Assembly: GCA_948528155.1 (NCBI GenBank)
Contig: CAOSZT010000110.1
Location: 1-7,232, forward strand
Direction of reading: 5' to 3'
Length of the DNA: 7,232 bases
From: an uncultured Clostridia bacterium
GTDB taxonomy: Bacteria > Bacillota > Clostridia > TANB77 > CAG-508
In this document: positions 1 to 6,282 of the stretch, piece by piece
How the letters are laid out: the number at the start of each line of letters is the position of its first letter
Numbering within the stretch: position 1 is the stretch's first letter
The notes under the pieces: generated by a model
The model's input: only the letters and a program-made list of their open reading frames with translations
What the model was told of the DNA's origin: nothing
Databases searched by the model: none
Position numbers and translations under genes: made by a program

Positions 1-90
1 AATTCAATCAAATTATATATTAGTACTTAAAAACATTGAAATCTATGGAAATCCCCAGCGAAAAAAACTCATACTTTTTCTACATTTCTA

Positions 91-119
91 TTGAAAAAAA
101 TGAAAAAAAATGATATAAA
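91..119 (+). promoter_or_regulatory. Sigma-A-type promoter for the 187-residue gene
   Basis: TTGAAA at 91-96 and TATAAA at 114-119 are separated by exactly 17 bases, each one substitution or so from the vegetative consensus. The spacer is A-rich. Transcription would start near 125-128, giving a leader of about 75 bases before the ATG at 204. A short inverted repeat, TATAC at 122-126 and GTATA at 133-137, overlaps the expected start point and could be an operator, but five-base arms in such AT-rich DNA can arise by chance. Confidence 0.65.
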
Positions 120-203
120 AGTATACATTATAGTATAAAAATGTAACAAGAAAAATTTAATAAGACAATAATTTGCTTATTAATAAAGAAAGGAGTAATT
201 GCA

Positions 204-767
204 ATGGATAATTTACAAATTTTACGGGAGAAAGAAAAACAACTAATCAAAGAGTTTCAAATAATATTTGATGACAAGAACTATAAAAGTGGAATGTTTT
301 TTGGTTATGTTTTTAATGAGATTGTTAATTTTCCAATAGAAGATGTGTTAAGTGCAATCAAAAACAAATCAATAGAATTAGAGAAATTTCAAGCAACAGC
401 TAAAAGAAGAAAAGTACTTCAGTTGCTTATAGAAAATATTTTAAAACAAAGGAAAATTTGGTGGGACAAATATAAAGAGGAAAAACATGCATATTTAGTG
501 CAATGTGCAACAAATCTTGAACCAGATGAAGTCTTGAATGCAAACTCATTAAACCAAATTCGAGAAATTTGTTCAGATGCTCGCTTTTGTCATAAGCTTG
601 TGGAATGTGGAAATCGGTTTATATACAATACTCCACAACAGGTTTTACCAAAAGAACTTGAACAATATGAAAAAGTAAGAAATTTATTATTTGAGATAAA
701 AAAATCACTTCCTACAAAAATTGACTTATCTTGTATCAATTGTCAAGAGAAAAAAAGTCGTAAATAA
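204..767 (+). CDS. Hypothetical cysteine-containing helical protein, 187 residues
   Basis: I do not recognise this protein. The ATG at 204 is set by a good ribosome binding site, AAAGGAG at 189-195, eight bases upstream; the gene ends in TAA. No signal peptide or membrane segment is visible, so it is probably cytoplasmic. The sequence is charged and looks mostly helical: residues 1-25 and 45-95 are rich in Lys, Glu, Leu and Ile, with a basic patch AKRRK near 66-70 and an aromatic IWWDKY near 85-90. It has six cysteines, at about 101, 123, 129, 135, 177 and 180; the last two form a CINC (CxxC) pair just before a basic tail. That arrangement could bind a metal or be redox-active, but this is inference. 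It has its own promoter (91-119) and terminator (788-830), so it seems to be a one-gene unit. Coding is well supported by the length, the ribosome binding site and the flanking signals. Confidence 0.8.
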   Translation: MDNLQILREKEKQLIKEFQIIFDDKNYKSGMFFGYVFNEIVNFPIEDVLSAIKNKSIELEKFQATAKRRKVLQLLIENILKQRKIWWDKYKEEKHAYLVQCATNLEPDEVLNANSLNQIREICSDARFCHKLVECGNRFIYNTPQQVLPKELEQYEKVRNLLFEIKKSLPTKIDLSCINCQEKKSRK

Positions 768-787
768 CTATGACGTTTGCTCCATTT

Positions 788-830
788 AAAAACAACTTAC
801 GAACTATAAAAAGTTCGTAAGTTGTTTTTT
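788..830 (+). terminator. Intrinsic terminator after the 187-residue gene
   Basis: A perfect 18-bp stem (788-805 with 812-829) closes a six-base loop, and the right arm runs into a T6 tract at 825-830. It begins about 20 bases after the stop codon at 765-767. The left arm starts with an A-run, so it might also stop transcription arriving on the minus strand, although no minus-strand gene here needs it. Confidence 0.9.
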
Positions 831-878
831 ATAAAATTATACTTTAAACTTTTCTCCATGTGTATTAACATACTTATC

Positions 879-907
879 TTAACAAAATACTTTACTTTTT
901 ATACAAA
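879..907 (+). promoter_or_regulatory. Weak candidate promoter for the split gene
   Basis: TTAACA at 879-884 matches the -35 consensus at five of six positions. It is followed by TACAAA at 902-907 (17-base spacing) or TATACA at 900-905 (15-base spacing). The preceding gene ends in a strong terminator, so a promoter is expected between 830 and 960. This is the best candidate I can see, but AT-rich DNA yields such matches easily. The leader would be about 60 bases. Confidence 0.3.
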
Positions 908-976
908 TCATGTTAAATTATTATTAGATACTTGCAAACCGTCCTACAAAATAATTATTTACAAGGATGAATTAAT

Positions 977-1339
977 ATGAAAAAATTATCAAAAGAGGTT
1001 AAAAGACCCATGCATTGCTCTTCTAGCTGGATACCATTTACAGAAAATTCATATAAAGAATACCGCTATTACGATTATAAAGATTACAGAAGAACTTCCA
1101 TGCGTAAGAGTTTTCATACTATTGACATTAGTGAACTGTGTGAAATAATTCTCAAAAATGAAGAAACTTTAATAAATAATAGCTGGTATGAAGATAGACT
1201 GTCGAAATCTTTGACAGAAATATTCACAAGCGAAATGCTTCACCCAGAATCTAAAAGGCACGATAATGTTGAGATCTGGTCATATTGTGAACGGATACTT
1301 GAACATAGTTATAAACTAGCTAATAACTATGTTGAATAG
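977..1339 (+). CDS. Hypothetical protein, 120 residues; probable N-terminal part of a broken gene
   Basis: I do not recognise this protein. The ATG at 977 has a suitable ribosome binding site, AAGGATG at 963-969. The N-terminal third is polar and basic, with an unusual Tyr/Lys/Arg/Asp-rich run at about residues 26-39 (YKEYRYYDYKDYRR). From about residue 50 onward it looks helical, with amphipathic stretches around ELCEIILKNEE and WSYCERILEHSYKLANNY. There is no signal peptide or membrane segment. The frame stops at TAG (1337-1339), but the same frame stays open for another 128 codons after that stop and continues as the 1400-1723 frame. The 120-residue product is therefore most likely a truncated version of a longer protein. 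It may still be made, because its own translation signals are intact. Confidence 0.65.
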   Translation: MKKLSKEVKRPMHCSSSWIPFTENSYKEYRYYDYKDYRRTSMRKSFHTIDISELCEIILKNEETLINNSWYEDRLSKSLTEIFTSEMLHPESKRHDNVEIWSYCERILEHSYKLANNYVE

Positions 1340-1399
1340 TCGACAATCAATGATTTCTTTCGAAGGCTATGTGATATTCACGATGTTTGGCAAATATCT

Positions 1400-1723
1400 A
1401 TGTTTTTGCCAAGTAAAGCTCTTGTAGTTATCCCCGAGGTAGAACCATTAATAGAAAAAAGCAAAAAGGACGTTCAAAAAACCATCAAGATTACTAAAGG
1501 GCTTTTAGAAGAGTATAACCAAGATGCATCTGATAGCTCTTATGTATTTGTGTACCAAGACGACACACCTTGTGGGAAGATTCGTGTCTATGTCCAGCTT
1601 AAACGTAAATTTTCAGTTTGGTTGGAAATGTACAATGATTGGGACTATGTAACATGTCGACTTGACATAACAGAAGAATGTCAAGAGTTTGAAAAGAAAT
1701 TTAAAGATATGCACATGCACTGA
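1400..1723 (+). CDS. Hypothetical protein, 107 residues; probable C-terminal part of the broken gene
   Basis: I do not recognise this protein. The frame is clearly protein-like: a helical stretch at about residues 12-40 (VEPLIEKSKKDVQKTIKITKG) is followed by alternating hydrophobic segments that look like a small beta-sheet (YVFVYQ near 48-53, KIRVYVQL near 60-67, FSVWLEMY near 71-78, YVTCRLDI near 83-90) and a charged C-terminal helix. It ends in TGA with a TAA directly after it. The ATG at 1400 is doubtful: no ribosome binding site lies in front of it, and the frame is open back to the TAG at 1337, so this probably is the downstream part of the gene starting at 977. If translated alone, it would depend on reinitiation about 60 bases after the upstream stop. 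Confidence 0.5.
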   Translation: MFLPSKALVVIPEVEPLIEKSKKDVQKTIKITKGLLEEYNQDASDSSYVFVYQDDTPCGKIRVYVQLKRKFSVWLEMYNDWDYVTCRLDITEECQEFEKKFKDMHMH

Positions 1724-1744
1724 TAATTGTTTTCAATTTTTCAA

Positions 1745-1785
1745 ACAAAAGCGTATAACCACTGGCTATACGCTTTTGTATTTTT
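1745..1785. terminator. Shared terminator between convergent genes
   Basis: The arms 1745-1760 and 1764-1779 pair with one A-C mismatch and a three-base loop; the core is GCGTATA with TATACGC. On the plus strand the hairpin runs into TTTTGTATTTTTG, ending the 977-1723 unit 22 bases past its stop. On the minus strand it lies about 32 bases after the stop of the large dockerin gene and is followed by TTTTGTTTG, a fair T-rich tail, so it probably works in both directions. No other hairpin serves as terminator for the large gene. Confidence 0.8.
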
Positions 1786-1810
1786 GTATAAATATATATA
1801 GTTTTACTTT

Positions 1811-4800
1811 CTAATTTATCACTTTTTCTAAAGGAATATTAGATGGTATACATACCACAGGACGAATTCCTATAAACGTTGATCCACCTGTATTACTTGA
1901 TCTAATGGCCCCATTTCCATTTGTATACCAAACTGCATATGGATATATTCCTGCATCTGTAGGTGATGCTAACCAATAACCTCCTTGATCACCTGATATA
2001 TCAAGTAATTTATTTAAATTATCTATTTTAAATAATCCTAGTGCAGCATCATTTTTATCTGAGACAGAGCTTTCTGGACTAGGTAAAATTACTCCTTCTT
2101 TTCTATTTCTTGCATCATTTAACTCTGTTAATGTTAAATTATGGACATTTGTAGCTCCTCCTGTCAAAAATACACTTCCTGTTGTTTTAGCAGAAGTTCC
2201 ATTTATATTAACTAAATACCCTTTATTGCCTTCTGGAAAATCAATACCTTCAAATACTATCTTTGTAAAATTGTAATATAATCCAGCTGCCATATACATT
2301 CTAGCATCATCATTTGATGGTGTATCATAAAATTTATTTGCATATTTTTGTCTTTGTGTTTTATTTGCTGCCCATCTTCCATCTGTTCCATTATATTCAT
2401 AATCAAAAATATTATTATATATAAAACTTAATTTTCCAGGTATTCCTGTAGAAATTAATTTTACTACAGATTTTCCATTATCATCTTTTGCATTTGCATC
2501 TAATATTCTCCACCCATTCATAGCTGTATATCTATATCCTGAATATACATCTATATAGGTTACATTATATTTTACAAAATCTCCATCTTTTAATGTTCTA
2601 TCAACAACTTTTATTTCACCAGATATTTTCTCAATCATATTATCTGCATTATCTACTGTTAAAACATGTAAATAAAATATTCCCTCTGTACTTGTATCTA
2701 TATTTATATCTTGTATAGTATTATTAAATGTTCCACCTGTATAACTATCTGCATTTGTGCCTATTTCTGTTGAAGTAGTATTAATTATCCATTTACATTT
2801 ATCTATATTTATTCCACTTTCTAAATCTTGATTAATTACAGTTGCAGTTACTGTTGTATCTGTAAATACCCCACCTGTTACACTTAAATTAATTGTTGCC
2901 ACTGGGTCAACACTATCTTCTATTGTTGTAGACGTATAATTACCAACACTTTCTCCATCTGCTAATCTAGCATATATAACTGTTCCATGATTTAAATTTG
3001 AAATAGTTACACTATTTTGACTTTCTGTAACTTTTGTCCAATTTCCAGTTGTGCCTCCTAATTGATATTGTATTTGAAAATTTGTAGTTGTTGATACTAC
3101 TATACTTGCTTTTCCATCATTCCAACTTGGTGATCCAAATTGTATTGCTCCAGTTTCTGTTCCCGATGGTATTTCACTTGTTGTAGCTGTTTTTGTTATA
3201 CTTGCTAAATTTTCTGCTACATCTGATACCTCAACTTTTACTGTATAACTTACATTTTGAGTTAATCCAGTAATTGTACATACTCTATCTGTTGTATTTT
3301 GTTTTTCTACATAAGTTGTGTCATCTTGATTAGTTTCTTTAATACTAAATTTATATGTAGCTATATTACTTATTCCTGATTCATTATCTGTTGCACTTGC
3401 TGTTGCAATTATTTTTGAAGCTGTTGGTTGTAAATCTAATGTAATTATTGGATTTACTACATCTCTTATTTCTGCTTTTGCCCAACTACCTGAATTTGTA
3501 CCATCTGTTACTCTTGCATATATATCATCATTATGATTAAGATTTGTTACTGTTACTCTTTTTTGATCTTTTTCTACTTTTGTCCATTCTCCTGTTGTTC
3601 CATTTACTTTATATTCAATTTGATATTCTGTATTTGTTTTTACTACTATACTTGCCTTTCCACCACTCCATACTGGATTTTCAAATTGTATTGCTCCTGA
3701 ATTTGGTCCTGATTCTCCTTCTCCTGCTGGTAAACCTCCTGTTGTTGTTTGTTTTGTTATACTTGCTGTATTACCTGCTATATCTGATACTTCTACTTTT
3801 ACTGTATAATTCACATTTTGCTCTAATTCTGTAAATGTACATTCTTTTTGTGTTGTATTTTGTTTTAAGTTATACCAAGTATCTGCTTGATCTGATTTTT
3901 TTATATAAAAGTTATATTTAGCATCTGTACTTATTCCTGATTCATTATCTACTGCAACAGCAGTTACTTTAATTGTTGATGTTGTTGTTTCATTTATTTC
4001 TGCATCTATTTGTGGTTTACCAGTATCTTGTATCACTTTTCTTCCATAGCTTCCTGAATTTGTACCATCTGTCAATCTTGCATAAACTATATCATTATGA
4101 TTTAACTCTGTTACTGTTGTTGTTTTTAATCCTTCTATAACTTTTGTCCACTCTCCTGTTGTACTACCTACTTGATATTCTATTTGATATTCTGTATTTG
4201 TTGATATTGTTATACTTGCTTTTCTAGCATTCCAAGTTTCATTTCCAAATATTATTGCTCCTGACTCTGAAGCTCCTGGTATTCCTGATGTTGATACCTC
4301 TTTTGTCGCATTTCCTACATTTCCTGCTATATCTACTACTTCTACTTTTATTGTATATGGTTTATTTCTTTCTAACCCTTCAAAATTACATATTTTACTT
4401 GTTGTGTTTTGTTTTTCTACATAACTTGAATCTTCTTGAGTTGCCTCTTTTATATAAAATTTATATGTAGCATTATCACTTATTCCTGTTTGTGCATCTG
4501 TTGCATTTGCTGTTGCTTGTATACTAGATATTGTTACTGTTCCTACTTCTAATGTTACTGTTGGTGGTATTTCATCCTTTACTATTACTACTACTTCTTC
4601 TCCTTCATTTATACCATCTGTTACTTTTATATGAACTTCATCACCATCATTTAATCCAGATATTATATCTTGTCCTTCTGGTAATTCAGTCCATTCTCCA
4701 CCATTAATTTGAACAATTACTTTATCTCCTTCATTTAGATTATCTCTATCTACTTTTATTTCTATACTTGCTTCTCCATCATTCCAAACTGGATCTTTTA

Positions 4801-6190
4801 CCTCTATTACATCTTTTGCTGATGACACTGTTTCTGTTGTTGCTGTCTTTTCTACTTTTCCAATATTTCCTGCTTTATCTGTTACTTCTACTTTTATTGT
4901 GTATTCTGTGTTTTGTAATAAATCTGTAAATGTATATATTGGTGTTGTTGATGTTTCTTTTAATTGATAATTACTATCATTTTCTGATGTTTTCTTTATA
5001 TAAAATTTATATGTTATAGGTGTCTCTATTCCTGTTTGTTCATCTCTTGCATTTGAAGCTGTTGCTTGTATTTTTGCTGTTGTTGGTATTCCTAATTCTA
5101 AGTCTACTGTTGGTTTTTGTGCATCTTGAATTGTTATTGATGAATAATTTCCTGAATTTGTTCCATCTGTTACTCTTACATTTACTACATCTCTATTATT
5201 TAAGTTTGTTATTTTATCTTGACCCTCTGGTAATTTTATCCATTCTCCACCATTTATTTGATATTCCATATCATAGTTTGTTTCTGTTGTTACTGTTACA
5301 CTTGCTTTCCCATTTTCCCAAACTGGTGAACTAATTTGAACTGTTCCTTCTAAAATATCACTATTTCCTTCTGTTTTCACTGATATTTCTTTAACCCCTT
5401 TATTTCCTGCACTATCTTCAGTTTCAACTTTTATAGTATAATTTGTATTTATTTTTAATCTTGTAAATGTAAATGTGTTATCTGTCGTACTTTTTTTATG
5501 TTGATATTCACTATCTGGTTGACTAACTTCTTTTATATAATATATATACACAAAAGGATCAGCCATTTCTTTGTCATCTGTTGCTGAAACTTTTACTGTA
5601 ATTGTACTTGTTGTTTTATTTTCAACATTTATATTTATTTCTGGTGCTACTAAATCAAAATCTGGCTCTGGTCTTTTTATATCTAATTCTCCATATACTA
5701 AATAATTTATGTATTTTGTAACATCTATTTGATTTATATTTCCATCTCCATTTATATCTGCAGATATTCTAACAATTCCTTCTAAATCATATCCATTTAG
5801 TCCTGTTATATTTCTAATAATATGTGTTAATTCTGTTTGGCTTGCTATTCCATCTCCATCTAAGTCTCCAATCACACTAATTTGATAAATATCTTGTCCA
5901 TTTTCATTTGTTACATACATTCCTGTTCCAACATATCCTGTAGTTACTTCTTCATTTAAGTCTCTATCTTTATATATTTTTAACTCACCATTTTGTATAT
6001 TTGTAGCTTTTTTAAATATTTCCACAGATGTTTTTGGCCCTATTCTACTTATTATTTTATTATTTACATCTATATTATAATAATTACTAGTTAAATTTAT
6101 AGCTAATGAATTATTAGCAAATAAATTTATCACAATACATATTATAAATATAAAAATAATACTAAAAATTTTATAAATATTTTTTCTCAT
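1811..6190 (-). CDS. Secreted multi-module protein with N-terminal dockerin and FN3/Ig-like repeats, 1459 residues
   Basis: A probable cell-surface adhesin-type protein held by a cohesin rather than by its own anchor. The start is set by AAGGAG at 6199-6204, eight bases upstream. Order of parts: signal peptide (1-30, likely cut after NNSLA); a small pre-dockerin module (about 35-105); a dockerin (about 107-168) with two calcium-loop motifs, DLDGDGIASQTE (109-120) and DINGDGNINQID (145-156); five alternating pairs of FN3-like and Ig-like modules (about 181-1092); a further beta-sandwich-like region (about 1094-1196); and a C-terminal domain (about 1200-1459) ending in motifs YWLASP and GIRPVV. 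No LPXTG, membrane segment or recognisable enzyme active site is present after the signal peptide. The neighbouring upstream gene encodes a wall-anchored cohesin, the natural partner. The gap of 92 bases and the shared direction suggest co-transcription. Module boundaries are read by eye. The dockerin call is strong; the ligand and exact role are unknown. Confidence 0.93.
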   Translation of the reverse strand: MRKNIYKIFSIIFIFIICIVINLFANNSLAINLTSNYYNIDVNNKIISRIGPKTSVEIFKKATNIQNGELKIYKDRDLNEEVTTGYVGTGMYVTNENGQDIYQISVIGDLDGDGIASQTELTHIIRNITGLNGYDLEGIVRISADINGDGNINQIDVTKYINYLVYGELDIKRPEPDFDLVAPEININVENKTTSTITVKVSATDDKEMADPFVYIYYIKEVSQPDSEYQHKKSTTDNTFTFTRLKINTNYTIKVETEDSAGNKGVKEISVKTEGNSDILEGTVQISSPVWENGKASVTVTTETNYDMEYQINGGEWIKLPEGQDKITNLNNRDVVNVRVTDGTNSGNYSSITIQDAQKPTVDLELGIPTTAKIQATASNARDEQTGIETPITYKFYIKKTSENDSNYQLKETSTTPIYTFTDLLQNTEYTIKVEVTDKAGNIGKVEKTATTETVSSAKDVIEVKDPVWNDGEASIEIKVDRDNLNEGDKVIVQINGGEWTELPEGQDIISGLNDGDEVHIKVTDGINEGEEVVVIVKDEIPPTVTLEVGTVTISSIQATANATDAQTGISDNATYKFYIKEATQEDSSYVEKQNTTSKICNFEGLERNKPYTIKVEVVDIAGNVGNATKEVSTSGIPGASESGAIIFGNETWNARKASITISTNTEYQIEYQVGSTTGEWTKVIEGLKTTTVTELNHNDIVYARLTDGTNSGSYGRKVIQDTGKPQIDAEINETTTSTIKVTAVAVDNESGISTDAKYNFYIKKSDQADTWYNLKQNTTQKECTFTELEQNVNYTVKVEVSDIAGNTASITKQTTTGGLPAGEGESGPNSGAIQFENPVWSGGKASIVVKTNTEYQIEYKVNGTTGEWTKVEKDQKRVTVTNLNHNDDIYARVTDGTNSGSWAKAEIRDVVNPIITLDLQPTASKIIATASATDNESGISNIATYKFSIKETNQDDTTYVEKQNTTDRVCTITGLTQNVSYTVKVEVSDVAENLASITKTATTSEIPSGTETGAIQFGSPSWNDGKASIVVSTTTNFQIQYQLGGTTGNWTKVTESQNSVTISNLNHGTVIYARLADGESVGNYTSTTIEDSVDPVATINLSVTGGVFTDTTVTATVINQDLESGINIDKCKWIINTTSTEIGTNADSYTGGTFNNTIQDINIDTSTEGIFYLHVLTVDNADNMIEKISGEIKVVDRTLKDGDFVKYNVTYIDVYSGYRYTAMNGWRILDANAKDDNGKSVVKLISTGIPGKLSFIYNNIFDYEYNGTDGRWAANKTQRQKYANKFYDTPSNDDARMYMAAGLYYNFTKIVFEGIDFPEGNKGYLVNINGTSAKTTGSVFLTGGATNVHNLTLTELNDARNRKEGVILPSPESSVSDKNDAALGLFKIDNLNKLLDISGDQGGYWLASPTDAGIYPYAVWYTNGNGAIRSSNTGGSTFIGIRPVVCIPSNIPLEKVIN
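2915..5650 (-). repeat. Five tandem FN3-like plus Ig-like module pairs inside the dockerin protein
   Basis: Residues 181-1092 are built of two alternating modules. Type A (about 181-275, 358-455, 541-637, 725-817, 912-1005) has a pattern like YKFYIK, then Y-T-I/V-K-V-E-V, then D-x-A-G-N, typical of bacterial FN3-like extracellular modules. Type B (about 279-357, 460-538, 642-722, 831-910, 1012-1092) has W-x-x-G-K-A-S-I, then EYQI-Q/EY, then G-E/N-W-T-K, then V/I-Y-A-R-x-T-D-G-T-N-S-G. B and A are joined by a D-x-x-x-P linker each time. Each pair is about 180 residues. The repeated DNA is diverged, not identical, so it is an old or drifting expansion, although similar enough to allow recombination. 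Confidence 0.85.
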
Positions 6191-6239
6191 TTCTCTTTCT
6201 CCTTCTTCTTGTTATACACTTTAAAAAATATATGTTTTT

Positions 6240-6281
6240 ATTAAAGGTAGCTTTAAGTATCTGTCTAAAGCTACCTTTAAT
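6240..6281 (-). promoter_or_regulatory. Intercistronic hairpin between the cohesin and dockerin genes
   Basis: A perfect 16-bp inverted repeat (6240-6255 with 6266-6281) with a ten-base loop starts immediately after the TAA of the cohesin gene. In the direction of transcription (minus strand) it is followed by AATAAAAACA-like sequence rather than a T-tract; a T6 run appears only 11 bases further on (6223-6228). It is therefore a poor intrinsic terminator for these genes. It could act as a partial terminator, an RNA-stabilising stem protecting the upstream message, or a processing site. In the plus direction it is followed by TTTTATAT, which looks more terminator-like but has no gene to serve. 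Confidence 0.6.
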
Positions 6282-6282
6282 T

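Larger units (their letters stand above)
977..1723 (+). pseudogene. Probable single gene of about 248 residues interrupted by an in-frame TAG
   Basis: From the ATG at 977 to the TGA at 1721-1723 one frame runs through with a single interruption, TAG at 1337-1339. The 20 codons between that stop and the next ATG (1400) are all sense and protein-like (for example DFFRRLCDIHDVWQIS), which is unexpected for a true intergenic gap. No Shine-Dalgarno-like sequence precedes 1400. The joined protein would have a polar N-terminus, a helical middle and an alpha/beta C-terminal part. A nonsense mutation (for example from CAG, AAG or TGG) explains this best. Stop-codon reassignment is unlikely: the large gene at 1811-6190 itself ends in TAG at a natural C-terminus. 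Sequencing error or programmed readthrough cannot be excluded. The family is unknown to me. Confidence 0.6.

Noticed and set aside
45..113. 22-codon open frame starting at ATG 45
   Set aside because: No ribosome binding site, very short, and it overlaps the promoter of the next gene.
1337..1339. Reassigned TAG codon as in some recoded phages
   Set aside because: The convergent large gene uses TAG as a stop at a natural C-terminus, and the other genes use TAA or TGA in the normal way.
1811..2100. Variable region of a diversity-generating retroelement in the lectin-like C-terminal domain
   Set aside because: No reverse transcriptase or template repeat is present in the window, and the C-terminal codons are not unusually rich in AAC/AAT at clustered positions. 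A template elsewhere in the genome cannot be excluded.
3544..5334. Leucine-rich open frames on the plus strand at 3544-3834, 4255-4470 and 5020-5334, looking like membrane proteins
   Set aside because: They are antisense to the repeat modules of the dockerin gene. Its A-rich coding strand reads as Leu/Phe codons on the opposite strand, and the frames recur with the repeats. None has a ribosome binding site or membrane-protein organisation.
2915..5650. CRISPR-like array suggested by regularly spaced repeats
   Set aside because: The period is about 540 bases, the copies are diverged and all lie within one continuous coding frame; they are protein module repeats.
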